Below are positions 54,799 to 63,910 of a DNA stretch of 64,000 nt, one piece after another. Location of the stretch: contig MEOQ01000020.1 of assembly GCA_001769275.1 (NCBI GenBank), positions 40,584 through 104,583 of the forward strand. The letters run 5' to 3'. The stretch is from Bacteroidetes bacterium GWF2_43_63 (GTDB lineage: Bacteria > Bacteroidota > Bacteroidia > Bacteroidales > DTU049). The notes under the pieces were generated by a model, which saw only the letters and a program-made list of their open reading frames with translations, did not search any database and was not told where the DNA came from. Every line of letters starts with the position of its first letter. The first letter of the stretch is position 1. Position numbers and translations under genes: made by a program.

Positions 54799-56355
54799 TC
54801 AATAAATCAGAATCGTATTGTATTTAACGCAATCCTGCGCTGAGAGCCGGAATTCATATACACCCGGTGACAGAGTTGGAAGAACAATAATGCCGGATTC
54901 AATATCCTTGGTTTGAAAAACAATTCGTCCTTGCATATCTGTGATGCTGATTGTGCCTTTGAATCCAGATTCAAAGCTGATATAATCTCTGGCCGGATTT
55001 GGAAAAACTTTTAGTTCGCCGGCAGATAATTCATCTTCTCCAAGTACCGCTGTGATTTTTAGAATCCAGCCATCAGCGCTGCCATGATTTATAGTGACAT
55101 CATAGTTGGAGGAGTATGTAAAACCTGTAACGACATACACGTTTGCGCTTTCTTCATATACATTGAAACTTTCGTCCTGATCTGTTCCGCCGCAGCATCG
55201 CTGCCACATAAAAGATCCGTCGGAGAAAACTTTTGCAACCCAGACATCGGGAGCAAAAAATCCGGTGTGAAAGCCGCTCACCTGTTCATCTGAGCTATTG
55301 GTCAAACCACACATCACATATCCGCCGTCCGCTGTTTTCGTGAGTCCGTTGGCCTGATCATCGCCACTGCCACCATAGCATTTTGCCCATTCCATCACAC
55401 CCGTTGAAGTCAGCTTCAGAAGCCAGAAATCATCCATGCCTGAAGAACCGTAATGCCCGGTAACATCGCCATTGTTGTGTGTCGATGTGTATCCGAGAAC
55501 GGTGTAACTACCATCGCTGAGCTGAACAACGGCATTTCCTTCTTCGGTTTCACTGCCACCAAAACACTTTGCCCACTCGATCGTAAGTGTTGAAGTTAGC
55601 TTGGCAACAAGCATATCCGATCCTGCATGGTATCCGGTAACATCACCATCAGATGAAAATGAGCGACCAACAACCACACAGCCATTGTCGTTTGTTGCAA
55701 CTAAATTTATTCCTTCTTCAGTATCAGATCCACCAACACATTTTTGTGAAAGCAGATTCAATGCAGTGTCCAGCTTGATTACCCACACATCTGTTTCGTA
55801 TGAACCATGGTTTCCTACAACATCGCCATCGTACGAATACGTGATTCCAGCGACAAGAATGTGACCATCCGGAGTAATGTCGATGGCTGCTGCATCATCG
55901 TCGTAGGTACCGCCAAAACACTTCTTATTCATGATAAGTCCGGACGAATTCAGGTGAAGAATCCAAAAATCGGAACTGTATTCATCGTGATTGCCGCTTA
56001 CATCACCATCATTCGAATCGGACCAGCCGGCCACGAAAAAAGTTCCGTCAGCCGCCTGCACCACATCAGCGCCTTCATCATCGAGTGTGCCGCCGTAAGA
56101 ATAAGACCAGACAAGAGTTCCTGCAGCATTGGCGCGAGCCACCCACAAGTCAGTCATGCCGCCATTATCGGGCAGGTCACCATCACCAGAGTCGGAATGT
56201 CCGACAAAAACAAAACCACCATCACTCAACGGAATGGAATTTATTGCGTATTCATGATCGCTTCCACCGTATGTTTTTTGCCATGATAAAGATGGCTGTG
56301 CGTTGATAATGAGACCAACAAGACAAAACAATAAGAAGACAATAACTGTTTTCAT
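54799..56355 (-). CDS. Beta-propeller repeat T9SS protein
   Basis: 518 residues with a signal peptide (1-19, ending INAQ). The body has seven to eight repeats of about 55 residues. Each contains a WxKxxGG(S/T)xxDE entry, an acidic DGG(F/Y)V(F/V)xG strand and a DGDVxGxHG loop. They look like the SBBP/delta-60-type propellers of secreted Bacteroidota proteins. Residues about 445-518 are a T9SS sorting domain (LKVFPNPARDYISF). ATG 56355 begins the signal peptide. Downstream of miaA by 38 bases; function probably adhesive or binding. Confidence 0.86.
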   Translation of the reverse strand: MKTVIVFLLFCLVGLIINAQPSLSWQKTYGGSDHEYAINSIPLSDGGFVFVGHSDSGDGDLPDNGGMTDLWVARANAAGTLVWSYSYGGTLDDEGADVVQAADGTFFVAGWSDSNDGDVSGNHDEYSSDFWILHLNSSGLIMNKKCFGGTYDDDAAAIDITPDGHILVAGITYSYDGDVVGNHGSYETDVWVIKLDTALNLLSQKCVGGSDTEEGINLVATNDNGCVVVGRSFSSDGDVTGYHAGSDMLVAKLTSTLTIEWAKCFGGSETEEGNAVVQLSDGSYTVLGYTSTHNNGDVTGHYGSSGMDDFWLLKLTSTGVMEWAKCYGGSGDDQANGLTKTADGGYVMCGLTNSSDEQVSGFHTGFFAPDVWVAKVFSDGSFMWQRCCGGTDQDESFNVYEESANVYVVTGFTYSSNYDVTINHGSADGWILKITAVLGEDELSAGELKVFPNPARDYISFESGFKGTISITDMQGRIVFQTKDIESGIIVLPTLSPGVYEFRLSAQDCVKYNTILIY

Positions 56356-56393
56356 AGAATTGAAATTTGTTGTGGAATGAATCAAAAACTGAA

Positions 56394-57317
56394 TTACAAA
56401 TTGAAATCAACGGTTTCCATAATGAATTCCATTTTTTCTGAATCATCAGCCTGACCATCGATCCAGTTTATTTTAATTCCTCTTTTTTCCATGCGCCGGA
56501 ACCAGGTGCTCTGACGTTTTGCAAACTGATGAATGGCGGTTTCGAGTTGCATAAACATTTCCTGATACGACATCTGTTTTTTCAGATAACGGCTCACAAA
56601 GCGGTATTCAAGACCAAGTGCATCAAGCCATTTTGGTGACACACCGGCATCAAGTAATGCTTTTACTTCTTCGACCATGCCATTTTCAAGACGAAAAATC
56701 AGTCGATCTGTTATTCGTTTGCGAATGATTTCGCGCGGTAAATCAATTCCAAATACATGCAGCTTTTCAATTTTCAAAGACTCGCGAATTTCTTTCTTCT
56801 CTTCCGAAAACAGCATCACTTCAAGCTTTCGCACCAGGCGATGCCGATTCCCTTTGTCTTCTTTCGACAGTTCTCCTCCCAAAACTTCGATCTGCCGCGC
56901 AAGGACGCTGTTCTCCATATGCTCAGCTTCGCGGCGAAAATCTTCCTGACGGGTGGCTGTGCTAAAATGATAATCGAGCAATAACGACTCAATGTACAAA
57001 CCTGTTCCTCCGCAAACCAATGGTAGTTTACCGCGACTTTCAATTTCAGAGATTACTCCAGTTGCATCTGCTTTAAACTGAAATGTATTGTATGATTCTC
57101 CGGGATTCAGAAAGTCGATCAGGTGATAAGGGATTGCAGTACCACCCTCGCTGTATTCCGATAAGTCTTTGCCGGTTCCGATGTCAAGTCCGCGATAAAT
57201 CTGGCGACTATCAGCGCTTACAATTTCCGCATTCATAGTTCTTGCAGCCTTCACTGCAAGCGCAGTTTTGCCGGTTGCGGTAGGACCGAGAATTACCATC
57301 AGCTCATGAATTTCCAT
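56394..57317 (-). CDS. miaA: tRNA dimethylallyltransferase
   Basis: Adds the isopentenyl group to A37 of tRNAs reading U-starting codons. The 307-residue protein has the P-loop GPTATGKT at 11-18, the SADSRQIYRGLDIGTGK segment, VCGGTGLYIESLL near 103 and a conserved C-terminal IHQFAKRQSTWFRRM. Its start overlaps the end of the glycosyltransferase gene by 19 bases. Confidence 0.97.
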   Translation of the reverse strand: MEIHELMVILGPTATGKTALAVKAARTMNAEIVSADSRQIYRGLDIGTGKDLSEYSEGGTAIPYHLIDFLNPGESYNTFQFKADATGVISEIESRGKLPLVCGGTGLYIESLLLDYHFSTATRQEDFRREAEHMENSVLARQIEVLGGELSKEDKGNRHRLVRKLEVMLFSEEKKEIRESLKIEKLHVFGIDLPREIIRKRITDRLIFRLENGMVEEVKALLDAGVSPKWLDALGLEYRFVSRYLKKQMSYQEMFMQLETAIHQFAKRQSTWFRRMEKRGIKINWIDGQADDSEKMEFIMETVDFNL

Positions 57318-58633
57318 ATGGGGTGTTTTAAGTCGTTTTGCAATGCAAAGTAGTCATTATATTTTTTCTTCAACATTTTTTCTTCAGTTTCCATCAGAAG
57401 CGTGCGTAGGGATTTTAATTCATCAACGCTCAGATCATGCAATTCGTTATGATGCATACGGCCGGAATTGTTATCCTGAGCCCCGCCATTTGTCACATTG
57501 AGCGGAGTCGAAATGTGAACAGTATCAGAAGGTCCGTCGAAGGATAGAAAATCCAATGATAGCTGAAGTATATTCATCAACTCCGAAATACTCTCCACAT
57601 CGCTCACTCCGGAAGGCTGATGCGAGCGCACATATTTGTAAATGGCAAAGGCGTCGGCCTTCATGAAACACGCATGAATAAAGCGAATCAGTTGCGGATG
57701 ATTCTTTAAAAGTTTTTCATGTTCCAGATCGGGAAAGACTTTCAGAGCACGTTCAACAGCTGCAGGATTTTCCGTAATAAATATTTCGCCAAATGCGCGA
57801 CAGGCATCATCGATTTCGTTGAATAATGAAGGATGATAAACAGGATAGCGTTCTATTTGTCCGGGCGCTCCCAGAGCCACCGTAGGACCTGTTCCAAAAA
57901 TCACCCTATGCGACTTTCGGGCAGAAGGATATACCTTGGTGTTGCAAAACGGAATAATAATGCCGACTTTACGAAGTTTCATCATGAAATAAAAATCTTC
58001 GCCTGAAGAAGTCGCAGTAAGTCCGCGTATTTTGCGATACGCTGAAACGCGCGCGGCCATTGCGCTACCGATGGGAGTGTAGGCAAATGGATGATCAATA
58101 CGAAGTAAATTTATTGCATAGCTACGCAGATAAATCTCGTATCGAAGCATTGATTTTTCATGATCATCATCGCCCTGAAGCCTGTGAAAATAAGGCAATG
58201 CCATCGCCGAAGCTTTCTCGAAAATTGTAAATTGCTTTGCTATTTCCGCCAGGTAATTGGCTTCGACGCGTGTATCGGCATCGAGCGAAACAATCACATC
58301 TTCATCATCTGCCATTTCAGCCACGGCATCCATCAGTGTTTTACGGGCCCAGCCAACTCCGCCCTGCCGCTCTTCCCATCCGTTTCCGGGAGTGCATTTA
58401 TCCTGCAGAATCAAGGAAATATTGTGCATTTCACAAAACGACTTCACATAATCCAGCGTAGCCACATTGTTTTTACAAATATCACGTTTCGATTCATCAT
58501 TCCACCACACATCGGGCTGATTGACGCAAACCATCAAGGTGAAATGAGAAAGTTCCTGTTTTGCAAGATCAGCAAGGACTCCAGGAATAAACTCCAGTTC
58601 ATTGATAGCAGGGATGGTAACAAAAAGATGCAT
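57299..58633 (-). CDS. Family 2 glycosyltransferase
   Basis: 444 residues, a GT-A fold enzyme. The opening MHLFVTIPAINELEFIPGVL is the nucleotide-sugar binding strand. The DAD at residues 118-120 (in VSLDADTR) is the metal/diphosphate site. SGEDFYFMMKLRK near 225 carries the catalytic acidic ED pair. The C-terminal 150 residues are helical without obvious membrane helices. Substrate not identifiable. ATG 58633 is preferred to a TTG nine bases upstream. It lies between an FtsX-like permease gene and miaA. Confidence 0.85.
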   Translation of the reverse strand: MHLFVTIPAINELEFIPGVLADLAKQELSHFTLMVCVNQPDVWWNDESKRDICKNNVATLDYVKSFCEMHNISLILQDKCTPGNGWEERQGGVGWARKTLMDAVAEMADDEDVIVSLDADTRVEANYLAEIAKQFTIFEKASAMALPYFHRLQGDDDHEKSMLRYEIYLRSYAINLLRIDHPFAYTPIGSAMAARVSAYRKIRGLTATSSGEDFYFMMKLRKVGIIIPFCNTKVYPSARKSHRVIFGTGPTVALGAPGQIERYPVYHPSLFNEIDDACRAFGEIFITENPAAVERALKVFPDLEHEKLLKNHPQLIRFIHACFMKADAFAIYKYVRSHQPSGVSDVESISELMNILQLSLDFLSFDGPSDTVHISTPLNVTNGGAQDNNSGRMHHNELHDLSVDELKSLRTLLMETEEKMLKKKYNDYFALQNDLKHPIWKFMS

Positions 58634-58645
58634 GAACTTCAATCG

Positions 58646-59869
58646 TTATTTATGCTGCAATGCAGCGGAAGGATTGATGCGACGGATGATTAGCGCAGGC
58701 AGCGAGACAGCCAGCAATGAAATGGCAAATACTCCAATATTTACACCCAGGATATAATCGAACTGCATCAGAACAGGAATATGATCAAGATAATACATTT
58801 CCTGATTAAGCGGGAAAACATGAGTGAAATGCTGCAGTGTAATTAAACCAAGGCCAAATGCATTTCCGATAAGGATTCCACGCAACAGAAGCCGCACTGA
58901 AATTTTCATAAACACATCGCGAATCAATCTGTTTCCAGCTCCCAAAGCCTTAAAGAGACCAATAAACGGAATTCGTTCCAGGATGAGAATCAGGATTATG
59001 GAAATGATATTTATGATTGCAACAATGGTCATCAGAATAAGAATAATGAGAACGTTGGAGTCGAGCAATGCAAGCCAGTCGAAGAACTGTGCCTGTCGCG
59101 AAATAATATCCGAAGCATCGAGGTCGTAATAAATTGTATTATTCACGTCGGTCATCACCTGCGGAAGGTCATCGAAATTATCGAGAAGGATTTCATATCC
59201 GCTCACCAGCGAATCGCCCCAGCCATTGAGTTTCTGCAGATGACGCATATCACAGACCGAGTAAATTTTATCGAACTCGGCCATGCCGGTATTGAAAATC
59301 CCGCACACATTAAATTTTCTACCACGCGGCTGAACTTCATTCTGCAAAATAAAATAAACGCGCAGCGGGCTACCAGTATGCAAATCGAGCATTGATGCGA
59401 CTTTCTGCGATATGAGCACATCATTCGAAAGCGAGTCGGAAAAGTCGGGCAGCCGACCCTCAACTATGTTTTTCTGAAGAAAAGTAAAGTCAAAATCCGC
59501 ATTCACTCCTTTCATCACCACGCCATGCAGGTTGCTGTCAGTCTTTATGAGACCGCCTTTTTCAACAAAGGGAAAAACAGTTTTGACTCCATCCAATGAA
59601 TTCAAGACATCAATATCTTCGCGTCCGGTTGAGACCGGCGACTGTTCCAAAGACTCATTGGTATCAAAAGGCCGTATTTGAATATGAGCGCCAAAGCCGA
59701 TTATTTTTTCGCGCACCTCGTGCTGAAACCCGCGAACGATCGCAAAAGCAATAAGCATGACGGCAATACTTAGCGCAATACTAAAAACAGATACGCGGAT
59801 TACGGGTCCGGTAACACTTTTCGATCTTCCAGCCGTCAGACGACGTGCAATAAAACCTGAATAATTCAA
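58646..59869 (-). CDS. ABC transporter permease, LolC/LolE (FtsX) family
   Basis: About 407 residues. One N-terminal helix (SVFSIALSIAVMLIAFAIV), a periplasmic MacB-like domain at about 50-260, then three helices typify FtsX-type permeases that extract lipoproteins or peptides with an ATPase partner. The AIARR-like entry NYSGFIARRLTAG fits LolC/E-type proteins. No ATPase gene is adjacent. No ATG is available: the start is TTG at 59869 (chosen by family N-terminus) or TTG at 59887. Confidence 0.87.
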   Translation of the reverse strand: MNYSGFIARRLTAGRSKSVTGPVIRVSVFSIALSIAVMLIAFAIVRGFQHEVREKIIGFGAHIQIRPFDTNESLEQSPVSTGREDIDVLNSLDGVKTVFPFVEKGGLIKTDSNLHGVVMKGVNADFDFTFLQKNIVEGRLPDFSDSLSNDVLISQKVASMLDLHTGSPLRVYFILQNEVQPRGRKFNVCGIFNTGMAEFDKIYSVCDMRHLQKLNGWGDSLVSGYEILLDNFDDLPQVMTDVNNTIYYDLDASDIISRQAQFFDWLALLDSNVLIILILMTIVAIINIISIILILILERIPFIGLFKALGAGNRLIRDVFMKISVRLLLRGILIGNAFGLGLITLQHFTHVFPLNQEMYYLDHIPVLMQFDYILGVNIGVFAISLLAVSLPALIIRRINPSAALQHK

Positions 59870-59939
59870 GCAGTTCTGTTTCTGCAAATGTACTAAAAAC
59901 CCTGCAACGAAATTTGCCCGGAAGAAGTTTTTCTTATGA

Positions 59940-60158
59940 TCAGTTCAGTGATTTCACGTTTTTGCCTGACATTTTTTCAATCAGCTCTGCATCCTCCACC
60001 TCACAAATATTCACTTCAGTGTAATCCGACGAATCGAGCGTAATTACAGCATTTTTATATAGTCCCTTCACTTTTTCGACTGCATCTGTCGATGTACCGG
60101 CCTCAATTTCAACTATTCTTGAAAGTGACTCGGTAATTTTTATTTTAAAAACCTTCAT
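59940..60158 (-). CDS. DpnD/PcfM-like small protein
   Basis: 72 residues. It resembles the DpnD/PcfM family: it begins MKVFKIKITESLSRIVEIEA, then EKVKGLYKNAVITLDSSDYTEV, a beta-alpha-beta pattern. The family is named from a restriction-system ORF and from a conjugative-plasmid protein, but its function is unknown; members are often on mobile elements. No other mobile gene is adjacent, so this is an isolated copy. ATG 60158 is used; the longer frame starts at a non-ATG codon. Confidence 0.75.
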   Translation of the reverse strand: MKVFKIKITESLSRIVEIEAGTSTDAVEKVKGLYKNAVITLDSSDYTEVNICEVEDAELIEKMSGKNVKSLN

Positions 60159-60246
60159 AGTGCTCCAATAACGATTGATTAAATGATACAATTTAATTAA
60201 TTGTAACACCACAAAAATATAATATATTTCATTGCTCCTACATATT

Positions 60247-60263
60247 GTTGAAAATTTTTCAAC
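60247..60263. promoter_or_regulatory. 17-base palindrome upstream of the DUF1343 gene
   Basis: GTTGAAAA-T-TTTTCAAC is a perfect inverted repeat 32 bases before the ATG at 60296. It lies in the divergent space between the DpnD-like and DUF1343 genes and could be an operator. No regulator is known. Confidence 0.35.
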
Positions 60264-60295
60264 GATTCATTCTTTTTTTTTAATTTCGTTCTCCT

Positions 60296-61513
60296 ATGTT
60301 CAGATTAATTTTCCTGTTTTTATGCCTGGTTTCGTTCTACTCACTGTTTGCTCAGCAGACTGATAACGCATTTGAAACAGTCACTGATTCAACCGTTATC
60401 AATGGTGCAGAAAGGACAAGCGATTATTTACATCTGCTGAAAAACAAACGGGTGGCCATGGTTGTAAATCACACATCGATGATCGATTCACGACATGAAG
60501 CTGATTCTCTTTCGTCACTCGGTGTAAATATCACCACTATTTTCGCGCCTGAACATGGGTTCAGAGGCAATATGGCCGACGGCGCTCATGTGCATAGTTA
60601 CCGCGACAGCCTCACCGGAATTAATGTCGTTTCTCTTTTCGGAAGCTCATTCAAACCAACAAAAAAAGAGCTTGAAAATGTTGATGTTATTATTTTCGAT
60701 ATACAGGATGTAGGCGTCCGTTTCTACACCTATATTTCAACGATGCATTATATCATGGAAGCCTGTGCTGAAAACAATATTCCTTTGGTTGTTTTTGACA
60801 GACCCAATCCAAATGGTCATTACATCGAAGGCCCCGTGCTCGATCCCGAATTCCGCAGTTTCGTCGGTATGCACACCATTCCAATTGTTCATGGGCTTAC
60901 CATTGGTGAACTTGCGCTTATGATCAATGGGGAGGGTTGGCTCAAAAACAGCCTCCACTGCGACCTTACAATCATTCCATGTGAAAACTGGAATCATAAA
61001 AAATTATATCAGCTACCAGTTATGCCTTCTCCCAATCTGGTTTCCATGGAATCAGTCTATTTATATCCTTCGCTTGGATTATTCGAAGGGACCATTATCA
61101 GTGTGGGGCGCGGCACCATGCGTGCATTCGAAATAATCGGCCATCCGCTGATAAAAGACACATCGTTTTCGTTTGTACCAAGGCCAATCTCAGGCATGTC
61201 GGAAAAACCGCCGCTCGATGGGAAAATCTGTTATGGCTATGACCTGAAATCATTTGCAGCAGAATATTTAAAGTACCGCGGGACCATTGTTCTTGAATGG
61301 ATCATTGAATTATACTGCGAGCTGGACAACAATCCGCAATCCGGAGGTTTCTTTACCAACAGAACTTTTGACCGGCTGGCTGGTGGAAGTCAGCTCAGAA
61401 AGCAGATTTCGGAAGGAAAGAACTCAATGGATATCCGAAAATCGTGGCAATCCGATCTTGAAAAATACAAGCAAATCAGAAAAAAATATCTGTTATACGA
61501 AGACTTTGAATAA
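60296..61513 (+). CDS. DUF1343 (NamZ-like exo-beta-N-acetylmuramidase) protein
   Basis: 405 residues with a signal peptide (1-19, ending FAQQ). The DUF1343 domain covers the rest: VAMVVNHTSMID near 57, IFAPEHGFRG near 83, VDVIIFDIQDVGVRFYTYISTMHYI near 130, and FDRPNPNGHYIEGPVLD near 165. NamZ of Bacillus, in this family, releases N-acetylmuramic acid from peptidoglycan fragments. The protein is therefore predicted to be a periplasmic or lipid-anchored recycling enzyme. Its TAA is followed directly by the next ATG. Confidence 0.92.
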   Translation: MFRLIFLFLCLVSFYSLFAQQTDNAFETVTDSTVINGAERTSDYLHLLKNKRVAMVVNHTSMIDSRHEADSLSSLGVNITTIFAPEHGFRGNMADGAHVHSYRDSLTGINVVSLFGSSFKPTKKELENVDVIIFDIQDVGVRFYTYISTMHYIMEACAENNIPLVVFDRPNPNGHYIEGPVLDPEFRSFVGMHTIPIVHGLTIGELALMINGEGWLKNSLHCDLTIIPCENWNHKKLYQLPVMPSPNLVSMESVYLYPSLGLFEGTIISVGRGTMRAFEIIGHPLIKDTSFSFVPRPISGMSEKPPLDGKICYGYDLKSFAAEYLKYRGTIVLEWIIELYCELDNNPQSGGFFTNRTFDRLAGGSQLRKQISEGKNSMDIRKSWQSDLEKYKQIRKKYLLYEDFE

Positions 61514-63598
61514 ATGGCAAAGCAAAAACAAACTACATCGAAGTCCGCGCCATCAGCTCTCTCTGACAGCAAAAGTGTTTTAAACAAGCAAATGCTTTTT
61601 GTCGCACTGCTTGGGCTGTTATTGTATGGCTGGACGCTCACCTTCGATTATGCGCTCGACGACACGCTGATGATCACCGGAAACAAATACACTCAGAAAG
61701 GATTTGAAGGGATTCCGGATATTTTTACTACCGATGCCTTCGAAGGTTTCTTTGGCGGCAAAGGCCAGGTTGCGGGCGGACGATACCGTCCATTTACGCA
61801 TTTTCTGTTTGCAGTTGAAGTTGAATTATTTGGCTTCAGTCCTTTTGTTGGCCACCTTTTTAATGTTATTGTTTATATCACTTTGCTCCTTGTACTATTT
61901 TCATTTCTGCGGCGGCTGTTCCCTGCTCCGCCCGGAATTAATCAAAAATTTCTATCAGTTCCATTTGTAACTACACTTTTATTTGCCGCCCATCCTCTGC
62001 ATACTGAAGCAGTAGCAAACATTAAGGGTTGCGATGAAATAGTCACCATGCTCTGCGCCATCGCAACAATGATTTTATTATTCGATTACGTGTCTAAACC
62101 AAAGATTTGGCGCCTGATTGCAGCATTCATTCTATATTTTATTGCACTTCTTTCGAAAGAAAATGCTATAACCTGGATTGCAGTGTTTCCTTTTATATTG
62201 TGGTTTTTCAGCGACGCAAAAAAGAAAGATTATTTCACTACAATGAGTGTGCTCCTGGTTCCTGCAGCGCTATTTATGTTCATCCGGACACAAGTGGTCG
62301 GCGGCATTCTTGAAACAGATATAGCACCTGAACTACTGAACAATCCATTTATTTATTCCACAAAATCACAGGAAATAGCTACGGTAATATTCACCTGGCT
62401 CATTTACATCAAGCTGATTATTTTCCCGCATCCGCTAACGCATGACTACTATCCAAAGCAAATAGCCATCACAGATTTCAGCGATCCGATTGTTTGGCTC
62501 ACTATTGCGATTGTGATTTTTTCAATTGTTGTTTTCCTGCGCGGATTAAAAAAGAAATCACCGGTTTCTCTGGGAATTCTGATTTTCTGGGCAACTTTCT
62601 CCATCGCATCCAATCTGCTTTTCAACATCGGTACTTTCATGAACGAACGTTTTATGTTTGTTCCGCTGCTTGGGATAGCCATCATTGCGGGATATTACTT
62701 TGGCAAATTTTATCCGCGTGTAAAATGGCTCTGCATCGCATTTTGGGTAGTCATTGGATTATATTCGGTTAAAACAATTTCGCGCAGTTTGGTTTGGAAA
62801 AACAACAAGACGCTTTTTCTTACGGATGTAAAAACGTCGTCGAAAAGCGCGAAAGTAAACGTATCTGCAGCCGAAGTGTTGCTGCAGGAAGCCGATGTTG
62901 AAAAAAATATGCCGAAGCGACAAGCATTGGCAACAGAGGCGTTGACTTACCTCAACCGTGCTGGGAAAATTCATCCGGCCTATTTCGGCGTGTATGATTT
63001 ACGCGGCAAAGCAAATTTCATCACTGGCAATTTCAAAGCCTCACTCACCGATTATCAAACATGCGTTAAGCTCGACAATACAAAAAAGACCATCTTCAAC
63101 AATATTTATCTTGTCGGGCTCGGAGCAATCAAAAACAATGATTTTACCGTAGCCATTGAAGCATTTCGATTTCTGATACCATTTGAACCAGACTCAGCCA
63201 GAAACTGGCTCCAGATCGCAATTGTATACGATCAACTCGGGATGGTGAATGAAAGTTTTCAAAGCATTGACTCCGCGCTTTCCGTTGACAGCATGTATGC
63301 CCCGGCCTGGAACAAAGGCGGAGAGCTGTTTGGCAGAGTCCGCAATGATTTTGCAACCTCTGAAAAATATTTACTGAAATCATTTTCCATTGACCCAAAC
63401 AATGCTTCGGTTCTTGAAAATCTCGGCGTCTTGTATGGCATCATGAAACGGTTTGATCGCTCAGTTCAGTTTCTTTTAAAAGCCCACGCAAAAAGTCCGG
63501 AAAACAAACAAATCCTGAATAATCTGGGCACCTCCTATAGCGGGCTTGGGAAGAAAGACAGTTCGGCATATTACATGCAGTTGGCGAAACAGCCTTGA
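61514..63598 (+). CDS. TMTC-like membrane protein with TPR repeats
   Basis: 694 residues. After a 20-residue cytosolic Lys/Ser-rich tail come about 11-12 membrane helices to residue 420. They are of the type found in GT39/DUF1736-like mannosyltransferase proteins (FDYALDDTLMITGNKYTQKGF; GGRYRPFTHFLFAVE; FAAHPLHTEAVANIKGCDEI). The C-terminal 230 residues are five to six TPR units (VLLQEADVEKNMPKRQALA onwards). The plan is like eukaryotic TMTC O-mannosyltransferases, so a glycosyl-transfer role at the membrane is likely; substrate unknown. Immediately after the DUF1343 gene, so a shared function is possible. Confidence 0.85.
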   Translation: MAKQKQTTSKSAPSALSDSKSVLNKQMLFVALLGLLLYGWTLTFDYALDDTLMITGNKYTQKGFEGIPDIFTTDAFEGFFGGKGQVAGGRYRPFTHFLFAVEVELFGFSPFVGHLFNVIVYITLLLVLFSFLRRLFPAPPGINQKFLSVPFVTTLLFAAHPLHTEAVANIKGCDEIVTMLCAIATMILLFDYVSKPKIWRLIAAFILYFIALLSKENAITWIAVFPFILWFFSDAKKKDYFTTMSVLLVPAALFMFIRTQVVGGILETDIAPELLNNPFIYSTKSQEIATVIFTWLIYIKLIIFPHPLTHDYYPKQIAITDFSDPIVWLTIAIVIFSIVVFLRGLKKKSPVSLGILIFWATFSIASNLLFNIGTFMNERFMFVPLLGIAIIAGYYFGKFYPRVKWLCIAFWVVIGLYSVKTISRSLVWKNNKTLFLTDVKTSSKSAKVNVSAAEVLLQEADVEKNMPKRQALATEALTYLNRAGKIHPAYFGVYDLRGKANFITGNFKASLTDYQTCVKLDNTKKTIFNNIYLVGLGAIKNNDFTVAIEAFRFLIPFEPDSARNWLQIAIVYDQLGMVNESFQSIDSALSVDSMYAPAWNKGGELFGRVRNDFATSEKYLLKSFSIDPNNASVLENLGVLYGIMKRFDRSVQFLLKAHAKSPENKQILNNLGTSYSGLGKKDSSAYYMQLAKQP

Positions 63599-63910
63599 GA
63601 GATATAAGATATACGATATGAGATTTTTGATTTGTGATTCAGGCCCTTTGACGGGGTTTATCCTGCTGTCGACTCTTCGATACTTTTCTTCGCTTCGCTT
63701 CGAAAAACACTGCTAATGACACTCATGCTTAAAACTCTGAAAATCAACAAAAGAAGTCGTACATAATTCCCGGTCGCCGCGTGTCCACAAGCTCTGCCAG
63801 TGGAAGCCGGGATCTCATACTATACGCCAGACCTTTTTTTTGTTGATTTTCGCTGTCTCCTTCGATACTTCGAAGCTAATTCGCCAAAAATAGCTTCTGT
63901 AGCGAAACTG
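63599..63910. other. Intergenic region with inverted and direct repeats
   Basis: aaaatcaacaaaa (63740-63752) and ttttgttgatttt (63838-63850) are perfect inverted repeats enclosing about 85 bases. Inside, ttcccggtc (63767-63775) and gccgggatctc (63806-63816) match words at 7723-7771. A cttcgatact ... aaa(c)actgctaatg(a)acac pattern appears twice, around 63676-63723 and 63859-63921. No gene is supported. Confidence 0.5.
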
